DNA from: Pseudomonadota bacterium
Lineage (GTDB): Bacteria; Pseudomonadota; Gammaproteobacteria; Burkholderiales; UBA11063
Reading direction: 5' to 3'
Assembly (NCBI GenBank): GCA_030917485.1
Contig: JAUPUP010000007.1
Span: 1-33,211, forward strand
DNA length: 33,211 bases
Part shown: in pieces, positions 18,705 through 28,844 of the stretch
Layout of the letters: each line of letters begins with the position of its first letter
Numbering within the stretch: the first letter of the stretch is position 1
Notes under the pieces: model-generated
What the model saw: the letters and a program-made list of their open reading frames with translations, nothing else
Database searches by the model: none
What the model was told of the DNA's origin: nothing
Made by a program: the position numbers and the translations under genes

Positions 18705-20339
18705 ATGTTAACCTACAACCCGATTAAAAAACCTCAACGCAAAGATAGGCCGTGGTTATTATTTGTCATGAGCTTAATTTGGGTTTTAGGCACTGCGTTT
18801 TTTCATTCGCCATGGGAACCTTATGAACCATTTGTCCTTGCCGTGGTGAAGGGTATTTTACGTAACCATTCCTGGCTTGTTCCTTACGTTTCTAACGTAC
18901 CTTATTTACAAATTCAACCTTTTTATTTCTGGATATACTCTGCGGTTCTGCAGTTATTTAATATTAATGACATATATAGTATAGCAAATAGTATCCGCTT
19001 GCTAAATACACTACTTATTTTTGCGATAGTGATTTTATCAGCTAAGATTGGCTCTAATTTAAGCGCATTCAAAAATGGCAGAACAGTGGTATTAATTTTG
19101 ATTAGCTCGGTTGGGTTTATTAATAATGCGTATCAATTGTCACCTACTATACTGGTGTTATTGGGATTCTGCTTATATCTTTATGCTTTGCAATTGCATT
19201 CAAAATTACCTGGTTTTTCTGGGTGGGTGCTATTTATTGGGTTGTTATTTATCTCAATTAACTTTACTTGTGAGTTTATCGTTATTGCACTGTTGCTTTT
19301 ATTAATATTGCCGTTAGTCGACAAGTTTTGGAGGAATAGAGATTATCTCATAACTGTAACCATTGGCGTATCAATGTTTCTAGTTATTTTTTGTCTTTAT
19401 GGATATCAGTTGCATGCAGTTAATAATGATTTCTTTGTCCAGTGGCAGCAACGCTACAGCAACATTTTTTTTGGGCATTCGTATAATTTTTTTAATCAGT
19501 TAGGGGGTATTTTTAGTTTGCTGGCTTGGTACGTTATGCCGGGGTGGTTTTTAGTCTTATGGAGTCTGTATAAACGAAGATCCACTATTTTTAAAGATAA
19601 GATCATTCAAGTTAATATTATTTTGGCATTGCTGATACTTTTATTTGCAATATGCGGAGGACATAACTTAGAAGGGATGATTTTTCCTATTATTTTACCA
19701 GTGGTGTTTATCGCTTCTTTAGAAATTGATTCTATTCGGATTAGCATTGTATCTTTGCTAAATTGGTTCAGTATTTGTATTTTTGGGGTTGTTGGTCTTA
19801 TTATATGGGGGATTTATATCTGTATTAATTTGAATTACCCGCAACCATTAATTGAGTATATTTTAAAATATACTCAAAATTATCATTATAATTTTAATGT
19901 ATGGCAGGTGAGTTTAGCCGTTATAATTACATTAATTTGGCTGTTTATGATTACCCGGCGGCATATTCGCGGGCGCGAGTTAGTAACTAATTGGGCAAGC
20001 AATACCACCTATGTTTTGGTATTGTTTTTATCTCTATGGCTGCCGTGGTTTGATTCGGTTTTAACTTTTAAACCTTTGGTTTTTGATAGTTTGACTTCGA
20101 TTGATAAACAATCCTGTATAGCTACTAATTCATCTGACAGCACTCAGGGGGCATTATGGTATTATTATGCAGATGTTAATTTAATTCCGAGTTTTGTCAA
20201 TCTTAATTTTAGTTTATGTAACCAGGCAGTTGTTGCAACTGAGGATATAAATAAAATTGATCAAACTCAATGGGAGATTATCTGGCAAGCAAAACGACCA
20301 ATTGATAAAAAAGTATACTATGTATTAAAACACAGGTAA
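18705..20339 (+). CDS. GT-C fold membrane glycosyltransferase, ArnT/PMT-like
   Basis: Many predicted TM segments; N-terminal SLIWVLGTAFFHSPWEPYEPFVLAVVKGILRNHSWLVPYVSNVPYLQIQPFYFWIYSAVLQLF resembles the first TM/periplasmic loop of ArnT-like enzymes. Confidence 0.7.
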   Translation: MLTYNPIKKPQRKDRPWLLFVMSLIWVLGTAFFHSPWEPYEPFVLAVVKGILRNHSWLVPYVSNVPYLQIQPFYFWIYSAVLQLFNINDIYSIANSIRLLNTLLIFAIVILSAKIGSNLSAFKNGRTVVLILISSVGFINNAYQLSPTILVLLGFCLYLYALQLHSKLPGFSGWVLFIGLLFISINFTCEFIVIALLLLLILPLVDKFWRNRDYLITVTIGVSMFLVIFCLYGYQLHAVNNDFFVQWQQRYSNIFFGHSYNFFNQLGGIFSLLAWYVMPGWFLVLWSLYKRRSTIFKDKIIQVNIILALLILLFAICGGHNLEGMIFPIILPVVFIASLEIDSIRISIVSLLNWFSICIFGVVGLIIWGIYICINLNYPQPLIEYILKYTQNYHYNFNVWQVSLAVIITLIWLFMITRRHIRGRELVTNWASNTTYVLVLFLSLWLPWFDSVLTFKPLVFDSLTSIDKQSCIATNSSDSTQGALWYYYADVNLIPSFVNLNFSLCNQAVVATEDINKIDQTQWEIIWQAKRPIDKKVYYVLKHR

Positions 20340-20458
20340 GCCAGGTAATATGGGTGATATAAGTACACGAGGAGCGTTTTATAAGATATGACACAGTCCA
20401 GGATTGAAAGATAAAGAGAAGTATATAATAACTAAAGATAAAATATTATAAAAATATT

Positions 20459-20484
20459 GTGGATTACTGTCTTCGTAGGAATGA
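20459..20484. repeat. Degenerate dispersed palindromic repeat (GGATTcc..ggAATGAC class)
   Basis: TGGATTACTGTCTTCGTAGGAATGAC, similar to the common bacterial intergenic palindrome GGATTCCTGTCTTCGTAGGAATGAC (from memory). Confidence 0.4.
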
Positions 20485-20621
20485 CATACAAATTTGTGTC
20501 ATGTGGTCAAAACGACAAACCCAGGCGTAGATATCGGATTAAGTGTGGCTAGCACATTTAGAATAAAGTAGACTTTATAAAGTAAAATTTTAAAGTAAAA
20601 TTTGGAGCATTAATTTAGATC

Positions 20622-22049
20622 ATGTTAAAAAATAGTTCTCAACCAAAAGGGTTTGCGGTATTTTTTCTTACAGAAATGTGGGAGCGCTACGGCTTTTATA
20701 TCATTAATACGGTATTAGTATTTTATTTACTTGCATATTTGCATTTGGACGATGCAAATACAATAGTAATTGCCGGCTCATTTACTGCTTTAGCATACCT
20801 TAATTCTATATTTGGCGGTTTAATCGCGGACAAGTTTATTGGATATAATCGGGCGTTGATTATTGGTGGCGTGTTACTGTTTTTAGGCTATATGGCTCTA
20901 GGAAGCGTTAGCGACCTTAAATTAATTTTTTTAGCCCTTTCGGCAATTACTGTGGGTACAGGTATGCTAAAGCCGAATGTATCCAGTATGCTGAGTATAT
21001 TATATGCGCCGAATGATCAACGTAAAGATAGCGGTTATACGCTGTACTATGTTGGTATTTACGTTGGCGCTACCAGTGGCGGTCTGAGTGGCGGATATTT
21101 AAAAAATTGGTTTGGCTGGGATGTCTGCTTTTTATCGGCAGGTATTGGAATGTTGATTTGTTTATTCACTTTTATATATGGGGCAAGTAAGTATAAATTA
21201 AAGGATAAACGGCACGGTCATATTATGCCGATACAAATGGTAAAATCTATATTAAGTGTGGTGGCTCTGCTTGCTATCTCTTATAATGTATTGCAATCAG
21301 AATATTTAGGCGTGTTATATTTTATCTTAGTAGCCCTATTTTGTTTTGGCTTTATCCTATTTCATATAATTAGACATCATGGTGTACAACGCAGTAAATT
21401 GATTGCTTTTTTATTGCTGATTATTTTATCAATCCTATATTGGGCAATTTATTTTCAGCAATTTTTCTCAATTAATTTATGTACTGAACGTGCTACCGAT
21501 ATAACCGTCCCGGCAAGTTCTGTGTCTACAGTTGAAAGCATCGGAGTAATTATTTTTGGACCATTTATTAATACAGTTTGGCGCAAATATAGCCACGTAT
21601 CTGTTGCTACTAAATTTAGCTTAAGTTTTTTATTTAATAGTGTGTGTTTTCTATTGTTATCTGGCGGATTATGGTATGCTTATACAACTGGTCATTATTT
21701 AAGCGCGTGGTTTATTGTTATTGCTTATTTATTAGTGTCGGTCGGAGAGTTGTGCATTTCACCAACCAGTTTATCTATGGTGCCGTCATTAGTACCTAAA
21801 CATTTAACTTCAGCAATGATGGGTATCTCTTTATTATCCATCGGCTTAGGCGGTAAATTAGCTGGAGTATTGGCATCTATTGCCGTAATTAGTGATACTA
21901 AGGCAAGTTTGGGCAGCATCAAGTACACTTATATGATATCCTTTTTTGATTATTTTATAGTCAGTATATTAACTTTTACCGTTGCAATAATATTGCGCAA
22001 ATACATTAATAGATTGATACCAAAGGATAACCAGAGCGCCACGGTATAA
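20622..22049 (+). CDS. POT/PTR2 family proton-dependent oligopeptide transporter
   Basis: FAVFFLTEMWERYGFYIINTVLVFYLL, GGLIADKFIGYNRALIIGG, TGMLKPNVSSMLSILY..RKDSGYTLYYVGIYVGA signatures. Confidence 0.95.
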   Translation: MLKNSSQPKGFAVFFLTEMWERYGFYIINTVLVFYLLAYLHLDDANTIVIAGSFTALAYLNSIFGGLIADKFIGYNRALIIGGVLLFLGYMALGSVSDLKLIFLALSAITVGTGMLKPNVSSMLSILYAPNDQRKDSGYTLYYVGIYVGATSGGLSGGYLKNWFGWDVCFLSAGIGMLICLFTFIYGASKYKLKDKRHGHIMPIQMVKSILSVVALLAISYNVLQSEYLGVLYFILVALFCFGFILFHIIRHHGVQRSKLIAFLLLIILSILYWAIYFQQFFSINLCTERATDITVPASSVSTVESIGVIIFGPFINTVWRKYSHVSVATKFSLSFLFNSVCFLLLSGGLWYAYTTGHYLSAWFIVIAYLLVSVGELCISPTSLSMVPSLVPKHLTSAMMGISLLSIGLGGKLAGVLASIAVISDTKASLGSIKYTYMISFFDYFIVSILTFTVAIILRKYINRLIPKDNQSATV

Positions 22050-22156
22050 CTTAATATACTCAAAGCCTAGCTTTAGCTTCGCAAGTAAACCAAAGACAAA
22101 GAGTATATCTAAAGCTAATTGATAATGCATCCTGGTTTATACTATAAGGATATTTT

Positions 22157-22378
22157 ATGACAACTAATTCCCCGGAAAATTTTGAAAGTGCAATTGCGCA
22201 GTTAGAGAAAATTGTTAAAGAAATGGAACAAGATGAAATTACTCTTGAGGCTGCGTTAAATAAATACCAAGATGGTGCGACTTTAGTAAAATATTGCCAG
22301 GATAAATTATCTGAAGTAGAGCAACAACTAAAAATTTTTGATGCAGATACTGATAGTCTAAAAGATTTTAGCTTATAA
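22157..22378 (+). CDS. xseB: Exodeoxyribonuclease VII small subunit
   Basis: NFESAIAQLEKIVKEMEQDEITLEAALNKYQDGATLVKYCQDKLSEVEQQLKIF; AAGGA upstream; typical position before ispA. Confidence 0.96.
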   Translation: MTTNSPENFESAIAQLEKIVKEMEQDEITLEAALNKYQDGATLVKYCQDKLSEVEQQLKIFDADTDSLKDFSL

Positions 22379-22432
22379 GCTTGTATAGCTTATAAGATTA
22401 CATAGCGTTATATAGCGTGGGGTGATACAACA

Positions 22433-23299
22433 ATGTTTACCGATCAAATATTAACCAAGATTGAAGATAGGCTGAATGAACTATTAGTAAATAATGACAA
22501 TTTAGTGTTGCTTGAGGCTATGCGTTATTCATCATTAAATGGTGGTAAACGGGTTCGCCCCTTTCTGGTAATGGCGGCTGGCAAAATTAGTCAAGCCCAA
22601 TCAGCGGTACTGTTGGATATCGGGGTTGCTATAGAATTAATTCACTGTTATTCACTAATTCATGATGATTTACCGGCTATGGATGATGATGATTTGCGGC
22701 GCGGATTGCCAACTTGTCATAAGCAATATGGCGAGGCTATGGCTATTTTGGCAGGAGATGCTTTGCAAGCACAAGCATTTGTTGTTCTAAGCAGTGATAG
22801 TTTAAGGCTTGATTGTGCTATAAAATTAAAAATTATTAACTTGGTTGCGTCGTCCGCAGGAGTAAACGGTATGGTGGGTGGACAAGCGCTTGATTTATTG
22901 AGTACTGGAACTAACCTCACCTTACCGCAATTACAGCACATGCATATCAAAAAAACTGGGGCTTTAATTAGTGCTGCGATTTTGTCGGGATATTTAGCTG
23001 GTGCAAACTGTAAACCAGAAATTTACGATAAGCTAGTCTTAATCGCGAATAATATTGGACTGCTGTTTCAAATCACCGATGATATTTTGGATGCTACTGC
23101 TGACACAAATACTTTGGGTAAAACTGCTAACAAAGATTGGGCAGCCAATAAAGCTACTTATGTAAATATTTTAGGGCTAGAAAAAGCGCAGCATATGGCA
23201 GATAATCTATATAATACTACCATAGAAATGTTGAGACATCTGTCTCAGAGTGAAGAATTAACTACACTTACCCATTTTGTGTATAACCGGAGTAATTAA
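22433..23299 (+). CDS. ispA: Farnesyl diphosphate (short-chain polyprenyl) synthase
   Basis: [24 protein letters not shown] (first Asp-rich motif), [31 protein letters not shown] (second motif). Confidence 0.97.
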   Translation: MFTDQILTKIEDRLNELLVNNDNLVLLEAMRYSSLNGGKRVRPFLVMAAGKISQAQSAVLLDIGVAIELIHCYSLIHDDLPAMDDDDLRRGLPTCHKQYGEAMAILAGDALQAQAFVVLSSDSLRLDCAIKLKIINLVASSAGVNGMVGGQALDLLSTGTNLTLPQLQHMHIKKTGALISAAILSGYLAGANCKPEIYDKLVLIANNIGLLFQITDDILDATADTNTLGKTANKDWAANKATYVNILGLEKAQHMADNLYNTTIEMLRHLSQSEELTTLTHFVYNRSN

Positions 23300-23301
23300 G
23301 G

Positions 23302-25194
23302 ATGACATACCCGCTATTGGATAAAATCAATTATCCGAAGGATTTAAGAAAGCTTAAAAAAGAGCAACTGTATCGGTTATCACAGGAATTGCGGGAGTTT
23401 ATTTTAACTACAGTTAGTAGTACTGGTGGTCATTTAGCATCCAATTTGGGCAGTATTGAGCTTACTATAGCCCTTCATTATGTATATAACACTCCAGAAG
23501 ATTTATTAGTCTGGGATGTGGGTCATCAATCATATTCCCATAAAATTTTAACTGGGCGTAGGGATAAGATGAGCAGTCTGCGCCAATATAATGGCTTAGC
23601 CGGATTTCCTAAACGTGATGAAAGCGAGTATGATACCTTTGGGGTTGGGCATTCATCCACCTCAATTTCAGCAGCTTTAGGTATGGCAATAGCCAATAAA
23701 CATAAGGGTAAAAATAATAAAACCGTAGCAATTATTGGCGATGGTGCGATGACTGCTGGATTGGCTTTTGAAGGATTAAATAACGCTGGCTGGCTTGATT
23801 CAAATATTCTAGTCATCTTAAATGATAATGAAATGTCCATTTCGGAGAATGTGGGCGCAATTAGTAAGTATTTTTCAGCAATTTTAGCAAGTCGCTTTTA
23901 TAATTCAGTTAAGCAAAAAGCCAATGTAGCGTTAAGTTTGGTACCCACGGTTCAAAAGTTGGCGCATCGAGTTGAGGAGCATGTAAAGGGTATGGTAATG
24001 CCCAGTACTTTTTTTGAAGAATTAGGGTTTAACTATATTGGACCAATTGATGGACATGATTTAGACGAGTTGGTGCGTACCTTATCTAAAATTAAACGTT
24101 TGAGCGGTCCTCAATTTTTACATATTGTTACTAAAAAAGGACAAGGGTATAAACTAGCTGAAAGTAATCCAATTGGTTACCACGGAGTTACTAAATTTAA
24201 CCCGGTGGAGGGCATGAAGAGTAGTAGTGCTAGTCCTGCATCTGGTGGCGCATCTGCTGCTTTAACCTATACGCAGGTGTTTGGTAAATGGTTATGTGAT
24301 ATGGCAAAAACTGAAACAGAGTTTATTGCGATAACTCCAGCAATGCGTGAAGGTTCTGGAATGGTTGAGTTTGCTCGTGACTATCCAGATAAATTTTTTG
24401 ATGTCGGAATTGCTGAGCAACATGCTGTAACTTTTGCTGCTGGCGCTGCAACTCAAGGCATAAAACCAATTGTGGCAATATATTCAACTTTTTTACAGCG
24501 CGGTTATGATCAGTTAATCCATGATGTTGCGTTACAAAATTTACCGGTTATGTTTGCGATTGATCGTGCTGGAATTGTTGGTGCGGACGGACCAACTCAT
24601 ATTGGGGCATTTGATTTATCGTATTTGCGTTGCATTCCCAATATGGTAATTATGGTGCCGAGTAATGAAAATGAGTGTTACCAGATGTTATGGACGGCAT
24701 ATAAAACTAAAAAAGTATGTGCGGTAAGGTATCCCCGCAGTACTGGCAACGGTAGCTTAATTAATGAAAATATGCAATTATTAGCCTTAGGTAAGGGTGA
24801 GGTGGTAAGGCAAGGCGTCAAATTAGCCATTTTAGCCTTTGGTACTTTGGTGGACGCTGCCGTTGCGGCAGCAGATGAGTTAAATGCAACGGTATGTAAT
24901 ATGCGTTTTGTTAAGCCACTAGATATAGAATTGATTAAAACAATTGTTCAAGAGCATGATTATATTGTAACTCTTGAAGAAAATGTAGTTTGTGGTGGCG
25001 CTGGGAGCGCGTGTAACGAGTTTTTGATTGAAGCTGGAATTATTAATGAGGTTGCGGTACTTAATTTAGGTATACATGATCATTTTCCGCCGCATGGAGA
25101 TCAGAAAACATTATTGGCAGATGAAGGGCTAGATAAGGCTGGAATAATTGCTGCTATTAAACAAAAATGGGTTAATGCTTATAATAAAATATGA
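23302..25194 (+). CDS. dxs: 1-deoxy-D-xylulose-5-phosphate synthase
   Basis: [66 protein letters not shown], transketolase-type C-terminal half. Confidence 0.99.
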   Translation: MTYPLLDKINYPKDLRKLKKEQLYRLSQELREFILTTVSSTGGHLASNLGSIELTIALHYVYNTPEDLLVWDVGHQSYSHKILTGRRDKMSSLRQYNGLAGFPKRDESEYDTFGVGHSSTSISAALGMAIANKHKGKNNKTVAIIGDGAMTAGLAFEGLNNAGWLDSNILVILNDNEMSISENVGAISKYFSAILASRFYNSVKQKANVALSLVPTVQKLAHRVEEHVKGMVMPSTFFEELGFNYIGPIDGHDLDELVRTLSKIKRLSGPQFLHIVTKKGQGYKLAESNPIGYHGVTKFNPVEGMKSSSASPASGGASAALTYTQVFGKWLCDMAKTETEFIAITPAMREGSGMVEFARDYPDKFFDVGIAEQHAVTFAAGAATQGIKPIVAIYSTFLQRGYDQLIHDVALQNLPVMFAIDRAGIVGADGPTHIGAFDLSYLRCIPNMVIMVPSNENECYQMLWTAYKTKKVCAVRYPRSTGNGSLINENMQLLALGKGEVVRQGVKLAILAFGTLVDAAVAAADELNATVCNMRFVKPLDIELIKTIVQEHDYIVTLEENVVCGGAGSACNEFLIEAGIINEVAVLNLGIHDHFPPHGDQKTLLADEGLDKAGIIAAIKQKWVNAYNKI

Positions 25195-25213
25195 AATGGA
25201 GTGATGCTTAACG

Positions 25214-25894
25214 ATGGTTGATTATAGTCAAAATCAGTTAAAACAATTATGTGGCGAGTATGCATATAAATATGTAGAAAAAGACATGATTGTTGGTGTA
25301 GGTACTGGTTCTACGGTAAAGTATTTTATTGATAAGTTGGGACAAAATCCTGGATTAATTAAAGGGGCAGTATCAAGCTCTGAGGCAACTACCTTATTGT
25401 TGAAGCAGTATAAAATTCCGGTATATGATTTAAATAGTGTTGGCGAGCCAGATATATATATTGATGGTGCAGATGAGATTAACCATCATTTACAAATGAT
25501 TAAAGGCGGTGGCGCTGCATTAACCCGCGAGAAAATTATTGCTTGCGCTAGCCGACGGATTATCTGCATTGTAGATGAATCAAAATATGTAATGAAATTG
25601 GGTAAATTTCCGTTGCCGGTTGAGGTAATTCCTATGGCAAGGAGTTATGTTGCGCGTGAAATAGTTAAATTACGTGGTATGCCCAACTGGCGAAGTGGGG
25701 TAATCACGGATAATGGTAATTGGATATTAGATATTCATGATTTAGATATTGTGCATCCGATTGAGTTAGAGCAAAAGTTAACCGCTATTACTGGAGTGGT
25801 GTGTAATGGGCTTTTTGCGGTGCGCCCAGCGCATGAATTAGTTTTAGCTAAAAAAGATGGCTCAATTGAAGTTATAAAAAATAAATTTATATAA
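25214..25894 (+). CDS. rpiA: Ribose-5-phosphate isomerase A
   Basis: [49 protein letters not shown]. Confidence 0.98.
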   Translation: MVDYSQNQLKQLCGEYAYKYVEKDMIVGVGTGSTVKYFIDKLGQNPGLIKGAVSSSEATTLLLKQYKIPVYDLNSVGEPDIYIDGADEINHHLQMIKGGGAALTREKIIACASRRIICIVDESKYVMKLGKFPLPVEVIPMARSYVAREIVKLRGMPNWRSGVITDNGNWILDIHDLDIVHPIELEQKLTAITGVVCNGLFAVRPAHELVLAKKDGSIEVIKNKFI

Positions 25895-25936
25895 TTTATT
25901 TAATGCACTTTTTTGTGGATTGAAAGACTAAGAGTA

Positions 25937-27454
25937 ATGAGTAATGATTTGTTGGCAACGGTAGACCTGGGCTCCAATAGCTTTAGGTTACTAATTGCTA
26001 GAATTAGTGAAGGTGGAGTTCTCTACCCAGTCGACCAGATTAAAGAAACGGTGCGCCTGGCTGGTGGATTGGATGCAAATAATTGCTTAACCAAGGAGTC
26101 ACAGTCATTTGCTTTAGAGGTATTGTCTCGGTTTGGCGAACGTTTGGCGGGATTTGATAAAAATCAAGTGCGGGTGGTGGGTACTAGTACTCTGCGGGTA
26201 GCTAAAAATGCAAATGAATTTATTGCAGTTGCCAATAAGGCTCTGGGTTTTAATATTGAAGTTATATCAGGAAGTGAAGAAGCTCGGCTTATTTATATTG
26301 GTGCTGTTCATTCTTTGGCCTATTCGGCAAAAAAACGCTTGATTGTAGATATTGGTGGTGGATCAACCGAATTTATTATTGGCAGCGGCTATGATCCCCA
26401 AATAATGGAGAGCGTTACTATAGGTTGTGTGTCATTTAGCGGCCGTTATTTTATAAATGGCGTGCTTAATGAGAATAATTTTGCTGATGCTGTTTTTGCG
26501 GCTAGGGGCAAGATTCAGTCAATGGAGCATTTATTTAAAAAACATGATTGGGTGGCTGCGATTGGCACTTCTGGTACAGCTAAATCTCTATATGAGTTAT
26601 GTGTTGAAAATGGATTTGCGGATCATATTACTCAGGATGGGTTATATAAACTTCGCAAATTAATGATTAAGCATAAAAATATTAAAAATTTATCTTTGAT
26701 TGGTTTAAAAGAGGATCGACGTCCAGTAATTCCCGGAGGCTTAGCCATAATGATTGCCATTATGGAAGAGCTTGGGGTGGAGAACATGACTATTGCTGAT
26801 GGAGCGCTGCGGGAAGGGGTTATGTATGATTTATTGGGGCGTAAGTCAGATCAGGATTTAAGGGTTACTACGGTTAATGGGTTGCTTAAACGCTATGCCA
26901 TTGATGAAAACCAGGCTATGCGTGTGGCTAACACTACGCTCTATTTATATAAAGAAATTGTTGATAATGAGCAGATTGAACCCAACTATTTAAAACTTTT
27001 AAAATGGGCGGCGCAGTTGTATGAAGTTGGATTAAGTATTTCACACAATGATTATCATCGGCATGGAGCTTACATTTTAGCTAATTCCGATTTGGCAGGT
27101 TTTTCTAGACCAGAACAAAGAGTTTTGGCTGATTTAGTGCGTGCGCATCGGGGAGGGCTGGTGCGGGCTTGCGAGAGTTTAAGTACTACGCGGAAGGTTA
27201 AAACCAAGTTTTTGCTAATGATAATGGCGTTTAGGTTTTCGGTTATTTTAAACCGCAAACGTCGGCAGTTACCGAAAAATATTTTATATAGCGTTAAATC
27301 TATAGCTAAAAACGAGTTGGAGCTAACCATTGACGGCAGTTGGCTTATACGTAATCCGCTGACCCAGCATTCTTTGAATGAAGAAATTGATCAATGGAAA
27401 AAGATGGGGTTTAAAATTAAATTAATTAGTAAGTTAATTGATGTTGCACTATAG
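25937..27454 (+). CDS. ppx: Exopolyphosphatase (Ppx/GppA family)
   Basis: ATVDLGSNSFRLLIARI, VVGTSTLRVAKN, ISGSEEARLIYIGAVHS, LIVDIGGGSTEFI. Start chosen at the internal ATG 25937 (MSNDLLATVDLGSNS); ORF track start is 25913. Confidence 0.95.
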   Translation: MSNDLLATVDLGSNSFRLLIARISEGGVLYPVDQIKETVRLAGGLDANNCLTKESQSFALEVLSRFGERLAGFDKNQVRVVGTSTLRVAKNANEFIAVANKALGFNIEVISGSEEARLIYIGAVHSLAYSAKKRLIVDIGGGSTEFIIGSGYDPQIMESVTIGCVSFSGRYFINGVLNENNFADAVFAARGKIQSMEHLFKKHDWVAAIGTSGTAKSLYELCVENGFADHITQDGLYKLRKLMIKHKNIKNLSLIGLKEDRRPVIPGGLAIMIAIMEELGVENMTIADGALREGVMYDLLGRKSDQDLRVTTVNGLLKRYAIDENQAMRVANTTLYLYKEIVDNEQIEPNYLKLLKWAAQLYEVGLSISHNDYHRHGAYILANSDLAGFSRPEQRVLADLVRAHRGGLVRACESLSTTRKVKTKFLLMIMAFRFSVILNRKRRQLPKNILYSVKSIAKNELELTIDGSWLIRNPLTQHSLNEEIDQWKKMGFKIKLISKLIDVAL

Positions 27455-28844
27455 GGTTTTACCATTTATTGACCCAGAATTGATATTTATCAATATCTCG
27501 CACTTACCTGGCTTAATATTTCTTGATAGCAGCCAGGACCATAATCATTACGGACGATATAGCTTTATCCTGCTCAATCCGTTAAAAAAATATTCAGCGC
27601 TTAATGATAATCAGTGCATTTATGATGATTTAATTAAATGGCATGAAGTTATTAAGGCTAATCAAACGCAATATGATGAAACATTGCCACCGTTTACTGG
27701 TGGTTTGGCAGGATATTTTAGTTATGATTTGAGTAAGCAGTTGGAGCGTATACCCTCTTTTTATAAGAGTGATTTTAGTGATTTTGTGGATAAAGATATA
27801 AATAGTCAGCTAAGTAATCACGTAAATGATTATTATTTAGGGTTATATAACCAGGTTGTAGCATTTGATCATCAAGCACAGTTATGTTATTTGATGGTTA
27901 CCAAAATTGTTGGTTATGATTATATTGATTATTTACAACAGTTAGAAGAGTTGAATGATTATTATAATCAAGCTAAAAATAATCAGTCGAAACCAGTTCA
28001 AGCAGGTTTGATTAATTCTATTAATTTGCAGTCTAATTTTTCTCAACAAAAATATATGACAGTGGTAAAGCAGGCTCAGGAATATATTTTAAATGGTGAT
28101 ATTTTTGAAGTAAATTTATCTCAGCAATTTAGCAGTAAAGTGAGTAAAAATTATCCATTTGATTTGCTATATCGTAAGTTGCGTAAAATAAACTGTGCTC
28201 CATTTTCAGCATATTTAAATTTAAATGAACTAAAAATCATGTCTGCGTCTCCAGAGCGGTTTTTGTCGATCAGGGGGCGGCATATTGAGGCACGTCCCAT
28301 TAAAGGTACGTGTAGGCGCAGTGATGATCCAGTTCAAGATCATAAATTGGCAGATAGTTTGCAGCGCAGCGCTAAAGATCGTGCCGAAAATATTATGATA
28401 GTTGATTTAATGCGTAACGATTTAGCTAAAATATGCACTCCCCAGAGCATTAAAGTTAGTCAACTATGTGCAGTTGAATCATTTACCAATATACATCACT
28501 TAGTATCAGTTATTGAAGGAGATTTAAAACCCGAAAATTCTATTTTTGAGGTTATTCCGGCGTGCTTTCCCGGTGGTTCAATTACCGGTGCGCCTAAGGT
28601 GCGTGCCATGCAGGTGATTGAAGAACTGGAAGGTGGGGCGCAGCGGGGCGTGTATTGTGGCAGTATTGGTTATTTTGGATTTAATGGCAATGTTGACCTA
28701 TCAATTGCTATCCGAACTCTAGTTGGCAATAATGATGAGTTGAGTTTTAATGTCGGCGGAGCAATTACGTTATACTCCGACGCAGAGGCGGAGTATAACG
28801 AAACTTTACTGAAAGGTCAGAAACTTATTGAGGCATTGCTATAA
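27441..28844 (+). CDS. pabB: Aminodeoxychorismate synthase component I
   Basis: Chorismate-binding domain: YILNGDIFEVNLSQQF, SASPERFLSIRGRHIEARPIKGTCRR, AENIMIVDLMRNDL, FPGGSITGAPKVRAMQVIEELE. ATG at 27441 overlaps the ppx end. TrpE not fully excluded. Confidence 0.9.
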   Translation: MLHYRVLPFIDPELIFINISHLPGLIFLDSSQDHNHYGRYSFILLNPLKKYSALNDNQCIYDDLIKWHEVIKANQTQYDETLPPFTGGLAGYFSYDLSKQLERIPSFYKSDFSDFVDKDINSQLSNHVNDYYLGLYNQVVAFDHQAQLCYLMVTKIVGYDYIDYLQQLEELNDYYNQAKNNQSKPVQAGLINSINLQSNFSQQKYMTVVKQAQEYILNGDIFEVNLSQQFSSKVSKNYPFDLLYRKLRKINCAPFSAYLNLNELKIMSASPERFLSIRGRHIEARPIKGTCRRSDDPVQDHKLADSLQRSAKDRAENIMIVDLMRNDLAKICTPQSIKVSQLCAVESFTNIHHLVSVIEGDLKPENSIFEVIPACFPGGSITGAPKVRAMQVIEELEGGAQRGVYCGSIGYFGFNGNVDLSIAIRTLVGNNDELSFNVGGAITLYSDAEAEYNETLLKGQKLIEALL

